From positions 1-64,000 of the forward strand of contig CAYYJB010000003.1 of NCBI GenBank assembly GCA_964472135.1: a DNA stretch of 64,000 nucleotides, in the 5' to 3' direction. The first letter of the stretch is position 1. Every line of letters starts with the position of its first letter. Below the pieces are notes generated by a model. That model was not told where the DNA came from. It worked only from the letters and a program-made list of their open reading frames with translations, and ran no database searches. The position numbers and the translations under genes were made by a program. Positions 16,139-24,075 of the stretch are shown in pieces. The DNA is from JAUREX01 sp964472135. GTDB lineage: Bacteria > Pseudomonadota > Alphaproteobacteria > Rhodobacterales > Rhodobacteraceae.

Positions 16139-16804
16139 TCAGGCCGCGACCGGCGCGATCAGTTCCGCCCCCTCGTTGCGCACCGACCCGACGGCGCGCC
16201 CCACCTCGTGCCAGCAGAGCCCCGCCATCACAAGGCGGCCGAGCCCCTCGGCGGGGGCGCCGCCCAGCCAGTCGGCCATGCTCTCGGGCGTCAGCAGCAC
16301 GGGCATCCGGTCATGCACCGCATCGAGCGGGGCGCGCACGGCCTCGGTCAGGATCGCGCAGGTCGCGCCCGCGAAATCGGGCAACGCAACCCGCGTCATC
16401 AGCCCCGCCATCAGCAGCGCAGGCGCATTGGTCGCGGTGGTGATGAAGTGCGGATGCTTGCCGTCGGGCCGGACCTGCCATTCGAAATAGCCGCGCGCCA
16501 GCACCACGCAGCGCCCCTCGCGCAGCGCGCCGCGAAAGCTCGGCTTCGTCGCCATCTCCTCGACCCGGGCGTTGATCGTGTTGGCGCGCCACTCGGCCAG
16601 CGTGCCGCGATGCCAGGCCGGCACCAGACCCCAGCGCGCCAGATCCCCGACCGGCCCCTGCGCCCCCATGCGCACGAGCGGCAGCTCTGCCGTCGGCGGC
16701 ACGTTGAAGCGCGCCGCGATCGGCGCCTCGGGCACCGCGCCGAGGTTCAGCCAGTCGCGCAATTCGGGCCAGGACAGGCCCGCGAGGGTGATGCGTCCGC
16801 ACAT
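16139..16804 (-). CDS. yedK: HMCES/YedK-type SOS response-associated peptidase (abasic-site DNA crosslink protein)
   Basis: 221 residues. The protein must start MCGRITLAG, because after removal of Met the cysteine at position 2 forms a thiazolidine crosslink with abasic sites in single-stranded DNA. Other conserved parts are ARFNVPPTAELP, RWGLVPAWH, ANTINARVEEMATKPSFRGAL, GYFEWQ and the catalytic His in AVHDRMPVLLTPE. The upstream in-frame ATG at 16843 is rejected since it would bury Cys2. AAGGAG lies 10 nt upstream. I see no clear LexA box in the 96 bp upstream gap, so SOS control is not shown here. Confidence 0.93.
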   Translation of the reverse strand: MCGRITLAGLSWPELRDWLNLGAVPEAPIAARFNVPPTAELPLVRMGAQGPVGDLARWGLVPAWHRGTLAEWRANTINARVEEMATKPSFRGALREGRCVVLARGYFEWQVRPDGKHPHFITTATNAPALLMAGLMTRVALPDFAGATCAILTEAVRAPLDAVHDRMPVLLTPESMADWLGGAPAEGLGRLVMAGLCWHEVGRAVGSVRNEGAELIAPVAA

Positions 16805-16840
16805 CCCGATCGTCTCCTTCGCCGCGGGGCAGGCATGGGG

Positions 16841-16850
16841 CATATATAAA
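16841..16850. promoter_or_regulatory. AT-rich patch CATATATAAA between divergent genes
   Basis: A TATATAAA tract in otherwise GC-rich DNA lies 37-46 bp before the yedK start and 51-60 bp before the secreted-protein start. It can serve as a -10 element on either strand. No matching -35 was established. Confidence 0.3.
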
Positions 16851-16900
16851 CGCCGCGCCGCGTCGTTCCCAAGGGGGAGGGATGAACGGAGGTGGCGGGC

Positions 16901-17329
16901 ATGCGCGGCAGGGCGTTGGCGATGGCGGCGATGGCGGCGATGCTCGCACCCCCCGCGGGCGCGGCGGCGGAGCGCGTGCCCTGCGCGGTCAGGCTCCAGT
17001 TCCTGCCGACGGCCGAGGGGCCTGCGGTGGCCTATCTGCTGACCGCGCAGGTCAAGAACCCGACCCTGCGCCCGGCCGAGGCGGTCTCGCTCCTGATGTT
17101 CGACGCGCAGGGGACCCTCGTCGGCAATTCCGACGCGGGCTGCGGCGGGGCGGCGGGGCCGCTTCTGGGCGGCGACACGGGCGAATGCGGCCGCGTCCTG
17201 CAGGAGGTGACGGCCGCCATGCTCGGGGCCTTCGGGGCCGAGGTCTGGACGAAGATCGTCAACGACCAGCTCGAACGGCTGCAGGGAATCGCCAGTTGCG
17301 AGATCGTGGGATTCCGCTTCGCGGAGTAG
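16901..17329 (+). CDS. Small secreted protein of unknown function
   Basis: 142 residues, not recognised. The first ~23 residues (MRGRALAMAAMAAMLAPPAGAAA) form a classical signal peptide with an Ala-rich cleavage site, so the mature protein of about 119 residues is periplasmic or released. It contains four Cys (in VPCAVRL, DAGCGG, GECGRV, ASCEIV), which could form two disulfides. ATG 16901 is preferred to GTG 16892 because GGAGG ends 8 nt before the ATG. It lies 67 bp before the MoxR gene on the same strand and could be the first gene of that transcript. No catalytic motif is seen. Confidence 0.7.
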   Translation: MRGRALAMAAMAAMLAPPAGAAAERVPCAVRLQFLPTAEGPAVAYLLTAQVKNPTLRPAEAVSLLMFDAQGTLVGNSDAGCGGAAGPLLGGDTGECGRVLQEVTAAMLGAFGAEVWTKIVNDQLERLQGIASCEIVGFRFAE

Positions 17330-17396
17330 CCCTCCCCGATTGCCCTCATGGACACCCGCCGCGCCCGCGCCTAGGATCGGGGCCTGCGCGGAGGGG

Positions 17397-18314
17397 ATGA
17401 TGGCGGCGGTTCCGGCCTCGATCGATGCGATGATGGCGGCGCTCGGCGCCGAGGGCTATGTCTGCGGCCGGCCGCTCGCGACGGTGGCGTTTCTCGCGCT
17501 CCGGCTCGGCAAGCCGCTGTTCCTCGAGGGCGAGGCGGGCGTCGGCAAGACCGAGATCGCCAAGGCCATCGCGCAGGCGCTCGGGCGGCGGCTCATCCGG
17601 CTGCAATGCTACGAGGGGCTCGATGCGGCGGCCGCGCTCTATGACTGGAACTTTGCCGCGCAGATGATCGCGATCCGCACCGCCGAGGCCTCGGGCGCGG
17701 CCGACCGCAGCGCGCTCCAGGCCGAGGTCTTCGGCCCCGACTTCCTGATCCGCCGGCCGCTCCTCGAGGCGATGGAGCCCCAGCCCGAGGGCGCGCCCGT
17801 CCTGCTCATCGACGAGGTCGACCGCACGGATGAGCCCTTCGAGGCGTTCCTGCTCGAGGCGCTGTCGGATTTCCAGGTCACCATCCCCGAGATCGGCACG
17901 ATCCGCGCGCCCGAGCCGCCGATCGTGATCCTGACCTCGAACCGCACGCGCGAGGTGCATGACGCGCTCAAGCGCCGCTGCCTCTATCACTGGGTCGATT
18001 ATCCCGCCTTCGAGCGCGAGATGGAGATCCTGCAGGCCCGCGTCCCCGAGGCCTCGGCGCGGCTCTCGGCCGAGGTGGTGGCCTTCGTGCAGGCGCTGCG
18101 GGCCGAGGATCTCTTCAAGACGCCGGGCGTGGCCGAGACGATCGACTGGGCGCGCTGCCTTGTCGCGCTCGACACGGTGGCGCTCAGCCCCGAGGTCATC
18201 GCCGACACGCTCGGGGCGGTGCTGAAATACCAGGACGACATCGCCCGCCTCGCCGGGTCCGAGGCGCAGCGGGTGCTGAACGAGGCGCGCGCCCGTCTCG
18301 GCCGCGCCGGCTGA
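17397..18314 (+). CDS. MoxR-family AAA+ ATPase, CoxD-like
   Basis: 305 residues. Walker A is GEAGVGKTE (about 45-53), Walker B VLLIDEVDR (about 135-143), and the segment VILTSNRTREVHDALKRRCLYHW supplies sensor 1 and the arginine finger. The mid segment LQCYEGLDAAAALYDWNF is characteristic of the CoxD branch of MoxR proteins, which together with a VWA protein help mature the Mo/Cu centre of CO dehydrogenase-type hydroxylases. ATG 17397 or 17400 may be used, both right behind GGAGGGG. The stop overlaps the next start by one base (TGATG), so the two proteins are translated together. Confidence 0.88.
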   Translation: MMAAVPASIDAMMAALGAEGYVCGRPLATVAFLALRLGKPLFLEGEAGVGKTEIAKAIAQALGRRLIRLQCYEGLDAAAALYDWNFAAQMIAIRTAEASGAADRSALQAEVFGPDFLIRRPLLEAMEPQPEGAPVLLIDEVDRTDEPFEAFLLEALSDFQVTIPEIGTIRAPEPPIVILTSNRTREVHDALKRRCLYHWVDYPAFEREMEILQARVPEASARLSAEVVAFVQALRAEDLFKTPGVAETIDWARCLVALDTVALSPEVIADTLGAVLKYQDDIARLAGSEAQRVLNEARARLGRAG

Positions 18315-19525
18315 TGGCCGCGCCCCGGCCGCTGTCGGGCACCGAGGGGCGGCTTGCGGCCAACATCGTGCATTTCGCGCGCGCGCTGCGCCGGGCGGGG
18401 CTGCGGGTGGGGCCGGCGCAGGTGGTGGCGGCGGTCGAGGCCGTCGCGGTCGCGGGCTTCGCGCGCAAGACGGACTTCTATCACATCCTGCGCGCCACGA
18501 TGATCTGCCGGGCCGAGGATTTCGAGGCCTTCGATCAGGTCTTCGCCCTCTTCTGGCGCGACCCGGAGTTCATCGAGAAGATGATCCACCTCATGTCGCC
18601 GCTCCTGCGCAAGGAGGGCGAGGAGCGCGCGCGCGAGGCGGCGGCGCGGCGTGCGCGCGAGGCGATGGGCGGCGAGCCCCCGGGCCCCGGCCCCGAGACG
18701 CCCGTGCGCGAGACGATCGAGCTCGATGCCCGCGACAGCGCGACCTCGGTCGAGCGGCTGCGCGCGATGGATTTCGAGCAGATGACGGCCGCGGAACTCG
18801 CCGAGGCGACGCGGGCGCTGCGCGCGCTGCGGCTGCCGGTGCGGCCGGTGCCGACGCGGCGGGCCCATCCCGCGCCGCGCGGCGCGGCGGCCGACTTGCG
18901 CGCCACGCTGCGCCGGGCGCTGCGCCGGGGCGGCGAGATCGACCGCATCCCCCGCCGCGCCCCCCGGCCGCGCCCGCCCGATCTGGTCGCGATCTGCGAC
19001 ATCTCGGGGTCGATGACGGCCTATTCGCGGATGCTGATGCGGTTCCTGCACGCGCTCGCCTGGTCGCCGGGGCGCGAGGTGGGGCGGGTGCATGCCTTCA
19101 CCTTCGGCACGCGGCTCACGAACGTCACGCGCGCGCTGCGCCGGCGCGACCCCGACGCGGCGCTTGCCGCCGCCGGGCAGGCCGCGCGCGACTGGGAGGG
19201 GGGGACGCGGATCGGGGCGGCGCTCCACGCCTTCAACCGCGACTGGTCGCGCCGGGTGCTCGGGCGGGGCGCGGTCGTCTTCCTCATCACCGATGGGTTG
19301 GAGCGCGAATCGCCCGAGGTGCTCGGGGCCGAGGCCGAGCGGCTGCACCTGTCGTGCCGCGAGCTCGTCTGGCTCAACCCGCTCCTGCGGTGGGATGGCT
19401 TCACGCCCCGGGCGGGCGGGATCCGGGCGCTTCTGCCCCATGTGGACCAGCTCCGGCCCTGCCATTCGCTGCAAAGCCTCGTCGATCTGGCCGAAGTCCT
19501 CTCGGGGGCGGATCGTCGCGGCTGA
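18314..19525 (+). CDS. VWA-domain CoxE-like protein
   Basis: 403 residues. The N-terminal helical part (RALRRAGLRVGPAQVV, FYHILRATMICR) and a charged linker rich in Arg/Glu (about 100-220) precede a von Willebrand A domain with the MIDAS triad: DISGSMT (Asp229, Ser231, Ser233), GGTRIGAAL (Thr) and LITDGLERE (Asp). This is the partner of MoxR-type ATPases; in cox systems CoxD and CoxE load or activate the metal centre of the large subunit. It ends 153 bp before coxS, with a possible new promoter in between, so maturation and structural genes may be separately transcribed. Confidence 0.88.
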   Translation: MAAPRPLSGTEGRLAANIVHFARALRRAGLRVGPAQVVAAVEAVAVAGFARKTDFYHILRATMICRAEDFEAFDQVFALFWRDPEFIEKMIHLMSPLLRKEGEERAREAAARRAREAMGGEPPGPGPETPVRETIELDARDSATSVERLRAMDFEQMTAAELAEATRALRALRLPVRPVPTRRAHPAPRGAAADLRATLRRALRRGGEIDRIPRRAPRPRPPDLVAICDISGSMTAYSRMLMRFLHALAWSPGREVGRVHAFTFGTRLTNVTRALRRRDPDAALAAAGQAARDWEGGTRIGAALHAFNRDWSRRVLGRGAVVFLITDGLERESPEVLGAEAERLHLSCRELVWLNPLLRWDGFTPRAGGIRALLPHVDQLRPCHSLQSLVDLAEVLSGADRRG

Positions 19526-19541
19526 CCGGGGCCGAAAACAG

Positions 19542-19569
19542 TTGCAAGGCGGGCGCGGCAGGCTAATCT
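19542..19569 (+). promoter_or_regulatory. Candidate promoter for the coxSLM-like operon
   Basis: TTGCAA (19542-19547) and TAATCT (19564-19569) with a 16-bp spacer lie about 110 bp before the coxS start in the longest gap of this operon region. Each box matches four of six consensus positions. This is a pattern match only. Confidence 0.35.
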
Positions 19570-19678
19570 TCCCCCGTCACGGTCCGACCCCGGAGGAGGG
19601 GGCGGCCAGCGCGTGCCCGACCGCGGGCGGCGGCGACCACGACAATCCGCCGGCCCGGCCGGCTCAGGGGAGATCCAG

Positions 19679-20152
19679 ATGGCCCAGGTATCGATGACGG
19701 TGAACGGCAAGGCGGTGAAACGCAGCGTGCCCGACACCACCCTTCTGTCCGAGTTCCTGCGCGAGCAGTTGCGCCTGACCGGCACCCATGTCGGCTGCGA
19801 CACGAGCCAGTGCGGCGCCTGCGTCGTCCATGTGGACGGCCGCGCGGTGAAGTCCTGCACCATGCTCGCCGCCGCCGCCGAGGGCGCCAGCGTGACGACG
19901 ATCGAGGGCATCGCCAAGGACGGCGCGCTGCACCCGATGCAGGTCGCCTTCAACGACAACCACGGGCTTCAGTGCGGCTTCTGCACGCCGGGGATGATCA
20001 TGTCGGGCGTCGACATGGTCGCGCGCTACAAGGCCGAGGGGCGCGAGCTGACCGAGGCGGCGATCCGCCACGAGCTCGAGGGCAACATCTGCCGCTGCAC
20101 GGGCTACCACAACATCGTCAAATCCATTCAGGACGCCGCCGCGCGCATGTGA
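19679..20152 (+). CDS. coxS: CoxS-like [2Fe-2S] small subunit of form II CODH-type molybdenum hydroxylase
   Basis: 157 residues carrying two [2Fe-2S] clusters that pass electrons from the Mo centre to FAD. The plant-type ferredoxin domain uses Cys40, 45, 48 and 60 (GCDTSQCGAC ... SC) and the helical domain uses Cys99, 102, 138 and 140 (QCGFC ... CRC). Start at ATG 19679 (MAQVSMTVNGK), with an AGGGGA box upstream; the frame is open to 19613 but that part lacks similarity. First in the order S-L-M, which is the order of form II operons (form I is M-S-L). Confidence 0.93.
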   Translation: MAQVSMTVNGKAVKRSVPDTTLLSEFLREQLRLTGTHVGCDTSQCGACVVHVDGRAVKSCTMLAAAAEGASVTTIEGIAKDGALHPMQVAFNDNHGLQCGFCTPGMIMSGVDMVARYKAEGRELTEAAIRHELEGNICRCTGYHNIVKSIQDAAARM

Positions 20153-20181
20153 CGCGAGGCCGGAGCGACAGGAGAGAGATC

Positions 20182-22542
20182 ATGAGCGAAGGCATCGGCG
20201 CGCGCGTCAAGCGCAAGGAAGACAAGCGGTTCATCACCGGTAAGGGCCGCTATACCGACGACATCCGGATGGAGAACCAGGCCTATGCGGCCTTCGTGCG
20301 CAGCCCCCACGCGCACGCCCGCGTCACCGGCATCGACCGCTCGGCGGCCGAGGGGATGGAGGGCGTGATCGCCGTCCTGACCGGCCCGGAACTCGTGGCC
20401 GACAAGATCGGCAACCTCATCTGCGGCTGGGCCGTCAGCTCCAAGGACGGGTCGGGCATGAAGATGGGCCCGTGGTCGGCCCTCGCGACCGACAAGGTGC
20501 GCTATGCCGGCGACGCGGTCGCGGTCGTCATCGCCGAGACGCCCGCCGCCGCGCGCCTCGCGGCCGAGGCGGTCGCGGTCGATTACGCCGAACTGCCGGC
20601 CGTCGTGCATGCCGACCGCGCGCTCGACCCGGGCGCGCCGCAGGTCCATGACGTCGCCCCCGGCAACCTCATCTACGACTGGGAGATCGGCAACGAGGCC
20701 GCGACCGACGCCGCCATCGCGGGCGCCCACCACGTCACGCGGATGGAGATCACGAACAACCGCCTCTCGCCCAACCCGATGGAGCCGCGCTCGGCGGTCG
20801 CGACCTTCGACGAGGCCGAGGATCACTATACGCTCTACACCACCTCGCAGAACCCGCATGTGGCGCGCCTCGTGCTCTCGGCCTTCTACAACGTCGCGCC
20901 CGAGCACAAGCTGCGCGTCATCGCCCCCGACGTGGGCGGCGGCTTCGGCTCGAAGATCTACATCTACCCCGAAGAGATCGTCTGCCTCTGGGCCTCGATG
21001 AAGACCAAGCGCTCGGTCAAGTGGACGGCCGACCGCTCCGAGGCGTTCCTGACCGACGCGCACGGGCGCGACCATGTCTCTACCGCGACGATGGGCTTCG
21101 ACAAGTCGGGCCGCATCACGGGCTTCAAGGTCGAGACGATCGCGAACCTCGGCGCCTACATGTCGCTCTTCTCGTCCTGCGTGCCGACCTATCTCTATGC
21201 CACGCTGCTCTCGGGCCAGTATGACATCGCCAACATCCACTGCAACGTGAAGGCGGTCTATACCAACACCGTGCCGGTCGATGCCTATCGCGGCGCCGGA
21301 CGGCCCGAGGCCTGCTATCTGATCGAGCGCATGATGGAGACGGCCGCGCGCGAGATGGGGATGAACCCGGCCGATCTGCGCCGCAAGAACTTCATCACCG
21401 CCTTCCCGCACCAGACGCCCGTCATCATGGCCTATGACGCGGGCGACTTCGGTGGCAACCTCGACAAGGCGCTGAAGGCGGCCGATGTCGCGGGCTTCGC
21501 CGCCCGCAAGGCCGAGGCCGCGCGCCGCGGCAAGCTGCGCGGCCTTGGCTATTCGTGCTACATCGAGGCTTGCGGCATCGCGCCCTCGGCCGCGGTGGGC
21601 AGCCTCGGGGCGGGCGTGGGCCTGTGGGAATCGGCCGAGGTGCGGGTGAACCCCGTCGGCACCATCGAGGTGCTGACCGGCAGCCACAGCCACGGCCAGG
21701 GCCACGAGACGACCTTCGCGCAGGTCGTCGCCGACCGCTTCGGCCTGCCGATCGGCAACGTCCAGATCGTGCACGGCGATACCGACAAGGTGCAGTTCGG
21801 CATGGGCACCTATGGCTCGCGCTCGGGCGCGGTCGGGATCTCGGCGATCGTCAAGGCGCTCGACAAGGTCGAGGCCAAGGTGAAGAAGATCGCGGCCCAT
21901 GTGCTCGAGGCCGCCGAGGCCGACCTCGTGATCGAGGGCGGCGCGGTCAAGGTCGCGGGCACCGACCGCCAGATGGCCTGGCACGAGGTCGGGCTTGCCG
22001 CCTACACCGCCCACAACCTGCCCGCGGGCATGGAGCCGGGGCTGAAGGAGGGGGCCTTCTACGATCCGGTCAACTTCACCTTCCCCGCCGGCGCCTACAT
22101 CGCCGAGGTCGAGGTCGACCCGGCAACGGGCGTGACCGAGGTGGTCCGCTTCACCGCCGCGGACGATTTCGGCACGATCATCAACCCGATGATCGTCGAG
22201 GGGCAGGTTCACGGCGGGGTGGCGCAGGGCATCGGACAGGCGCTGCTCGAAGAGGTCGTCTATTCCGACGACGGTCAGCTCGTGACCGGCTCGTTCATGG
22301 ACTACGCCATGCCGCGCGCCGATGACGTGCCCTTCTACACGATCGAGCACAACACCACCGTCTGCCCCAACAACCCGCTCGGCCTCAAGGGCTGCGGCGA
22401 GGCCGGCGCCATCGGCGCCCCCCCCGCCGTCATCAACGCGATCACCGACGCGATCGGGACGAACGACCTCGCCATGCCGGCCACGCCCCAGCGCGTCTGG
22501 CGCGCGATCCAGGCCGCCCGGCCCGCCATGGCCGCCGAATAA
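20182..22542 (+). CDS. coxL: Form II CoxL-like molybdopterin large subunit (not canonical CO dehydrogenase)
   Basis: 786 residues, xanthine dehydrogenase family with molybdopterin cytosine dinucleotide. Landmarks: VGGGFGSKIYIYPEE (Mo-cofactor contact), GQGHETTFAQV, and the catalytic glutamate in GLKGCGEAGAIGAP (Glu740). The active-site loop is AYRGAGR (residues 368-374); form I CO dehydrogenase has AYxCSFR, where the Cys binds the Cu of the Cu-S-Mo centre. Here that position is Gly, so Cu binding in the form I manner is excluded. Form II enzymes are widespread in Rhodobacterales and their true substrate is unsettled. AGGAGA precedes the ATG, and coxM follows by 15 bp. Confidence 0.93.
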   Translation: MSEGIGARVKRKEDKRFITGKGRYTDDIRMENQAYAAFVRSPHAHARVTGIDRSAAEGMEGVIAVLTGPELVADKIGNLICGWAVSSKDGSGMKMGPWSALATDKVRYAGDAVAVVIAETPAAARLAAEAVAVDYAELPAVVHADRALDPGAPQVHDVAPGNLIYDWEIGNEAATDAAIAGAHHVTRMEITNNRLSPNPMEPRSAVATFDEAEDHYTLYTTSQNPHVARLVLSAFYNVAPEHKLRVIAPDVGGGFGSKIYIYPEEIVCLWASMKTKRSVKWTADRSEAFLTDAHGRDHVSTATMGFDKSGRITGFKVETIANLGAYMSLFSSCVPTYLYATLLSGQYDIANIHCNVKAVYTNTVPVDAYRGAGRPEACYLIERMMETAAREMGMNPADLRRKNFITAFPHQTPVIMAYDAGDFGGNLDKALKAADVAGFAARKAEAARRGKLRGLGYSCYIEACGIAPSAAVGSLGAGVGLWESAEVRVNPVGTIEVLTGSHSHGQGHETTFAQVVADRFGLPIGNVQIVHGDTDKVQFGMGTYGSRSGAVGISAIVKALDKVEAKVKKIAAHVLEAAEADLVIEGGAVKVAGTDRQMAWHEVGLAAYTAHNLPAGMEPGLKEGAFYDPVNFTFPAGAYIAEVEVDPATGVTEVVRFTAADDFGTIINPMIVEGQVHGGVAQGIGQALLEEVVYSDDGQLVTGSFMDYAMPRADDVPFYTIEHNTTVCPNNPLGLKGCGEAGAIGAPPAVINAITDAIGTNDLAMPATPQRVWRAIQAARPAMAAE

Positions 22543-22557
22543 GGGAAGGGACGCAAC

Positions 22558-23352
22558 ATGTACGCAACCACCTATCACCGCCCCGCCTCGGTCGCCGACG
22601 CGGCGAAACTCCTCTCGGGCCATGCCGAGGCCAAGGTCCTCGCGGGCGGGCAGACGCTGCTGCCGACAATGAAGCAGCATCTCGCGGCGCCATCGGACCT
22701 GATCGACATCCGCCGCATCCCCGGCCTTCAGGGCGTGAGCGTCGCGAACGGCGCCCTCGTGATCGGGGCGGCGACGGCGCATGCCGATGTCGCGCGCAAT
22801 GCCGAGGTGCTGCGCCACGCCCCGGCGCTCGCCTGCCTTGCGGCGGGCATCGGCGACCCGGCGGTGCGCCACATGGGCACGATCGGCGGGTCGGTCGCCA
22901 ACAACGACCCGGCCGCCGACTATCCCTCGGCGGTGCTCGCGCTCAACGCAACCGTCGTGACCAACCGGCGCGAGATCGCGGCGGACGACTACTTCAAGGG
23001 CATGTTCACGACCGCGCTCGGCGCGGATGAGATCATCACCGCGATCCGCGTGACCCCGCCCAAGCGCGCGGCCTATGCCAAGTTCGCCAACCCGGCCTCG
23101 CGCTATGCCCTCGTGGGCGTGTTCGTGGCCGAGACGGCCTCGGGCGTGCGCGTCGCGGTAACGGGGGCGGGCGAGGGCGGGGTCTTTCGCCACAAGGGGC
23201 TCGAGGCCGCGCTCTCGGCCTCGTTCACGCCCGAGGCGGTCGACAAGGTCAAGATCTCGGCCGATGGTCTTCTGTCGGACATCCACGCGGGCGCGGACTA
23301 TCGCGCCCATCTGATCGGCGTGATGGCGCGGCGCGCCGTCGCCGCCGCCTGA
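22558..23352 (+). CDS. coxM: CoxM-like FAD-binding medium subunit
   Basis: 264 residues, vanillyl-alcohol-oxidase-type FAD domain followed by the CO_deh_flav C-terminal domain. FAD pyrophosphate motifs are AGGQTLLP (29-36) and TIGGSVANNDPAADYP (108-123). It would take electrons from CoxS and pass them to quinone or another acceptor. Slightly shorter than form I CoxM (~288), as usual for form II. Last of the S-L-M operon; a stem-loop follows 7 bp after the stop. No coxF, coxG or molybdenum-cofactor gene is next to it. Confidence 0.93.
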   Translation: MYATTYHRPASVADAAKLLSGHAEAKVLAGGQTLLPTMKQHLAAPSDLIDIRRIPGLQGVSVANGALVIGAATAHADVARNAEVLRHAPALACLAAGIGDPAVRHMGTIGGSVANNDPAADYPSAVLALNATVVTNRREIAADDYFKGMFTTALGADEIITAIRVTPPKRAAYAKFANPASRYALVGVFVAETASGVRVAVTGAGEGGVFRHKGLEAALSASFTPEAVDKVKISADGLLSDIHAGADYRAHLIGVMARRAVAAA

Positions 23353-23359
23353 GCGGATC

Positions 23360-23384
23360 GGGGCGGGCGCCCATTGCCCGCCCC
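23360..23384 (+). terminator. Stem-loop after coxM
   Basis: Perfect 9-bp arms GGGGCGGGC (23360-23368) and GCCCGCCCC (23376-23384) with a seven-base loop lie directly after the coxM stop and end 25 bp before yggS. No T tract follows, so it may be a Rho-assisted terminator or an RNA-stabilising end. Confidence 0.5.
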
Positions 23385-23409
23385 ACTGCCCGCCCCTGCG
23401 CCCCGCATC

Positions 23410-24075
23410 ATGTCGCTTGCCGATATCGAAGCCCGCATCGCGGCCGCCTGCCGCGCGAACGGCCGCGCGCGCGCGGACGTGACCCTCATCGCTGTCTCGA
23501 AGCTCCAGCCCGAGGATCGGGTCGAGGCCGTCATCGCCGCGGGCCACCGCGTTTTCGGCGAGAACTACGTGCAGGAGGCCGACGCGCGCTGGTCGCACCG
23601 GCGCGGGGCCATCGAGGGCTTGCAGGTCCACCTCGTCGGGCCGCTCCAGACCAACAAGGCGCGCAAGGCGGTCGAGATCTTCGATGCGATCCACAGCCTC
23701 GATCGACCGTCGCTGGCGCAAAAGCTCGCGGCGCTGGCGCAGGAACGGGGCGCGTGCCCCGACCTCTTCGTGCAGGTCAACACCGGGTCCGAGCCGCAAA
23801 AGGCGGGCGTGCTGCCGCCCGATGCCGACGCCTTCATCGCCGAGGCGCGGCGGATGGACCTGCCGCTGCGGGGCCTCATGTGCATCCCGCCCGAGGGCGA
23901 GGATCCCGCGCCGCATTTCCGCGACCTCGCCGCCATCTCGGCGCGCAACGGGATCGCGGCCCTCTCGATGGGGATGAGCGGCGATTTCGAGGTCGCGATC
24001 GCCCATGGCGCCACGCATCTGCGCGTGGGCTCGGCCATCTTCGGCGCCCGCCCGCCCCGCACCCCCGCAGGCTAG
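23410..24075 (+). CDS. yggS: YggS family PLP homeostasis protein
   Basis: 221 residues, single-domain alanine-racemase-like barrel that binds PLP and keeps free PLP and amino-acid pools balanced; it has no known catalytic turnover. LIAVSKLQPEDRV carries the PLP lysine (about residue 35); FGENYVQEA, HLVGPLQTNKARKAVE, VNTGSEPQKAG, GLMCIPP and SMGMSGDFEVAI with HLRVGSAIFG are all family blocks. ATG 23410 is chosen; an in-frame TTG at 23374 is possible. Its stop codon shares the tetranucleotide CTAG with the stop of the convergent ubiH-type gene. Confidence 0.93.
   Translation: MSLADIEARIAAACRANGRARADVTLIAVSKLQPEDRVEAVIAAGHRVFGENYVQEADARWSHRRGAIEGLQVHLVGPLQTNKARKAVEIFDAIHSLDRPSLAQKLAALAQERGACPDLFVQVNTGSEPQKAGVLPPDADAFIAEARRMDLPLRGLMCIPPEGEDPAPHFRDLAAISARNGIAALSMGMSGDFEVAIAHGATHLRVGSAIFGARPPRTPAG

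Noticed and set aside
20182..22542. Annotation as a genuine form I CO dehydrogenase
   Set aside because: The AYxCSFR loop with its Cys is missing (AYRGAGR instead) and the gene order is S-L-M, so form II is the correct label.
20128..24018. A very long open frame (about 1,296 codons) on the minus strand opposite coxSLM
   Set aside because: It is the antisense shadow of GC-rich codons; the protein is an Arg/Gly/Asp/His-rich mix without domains, while the plus strand encodes three clear subunits with ribosome sites.
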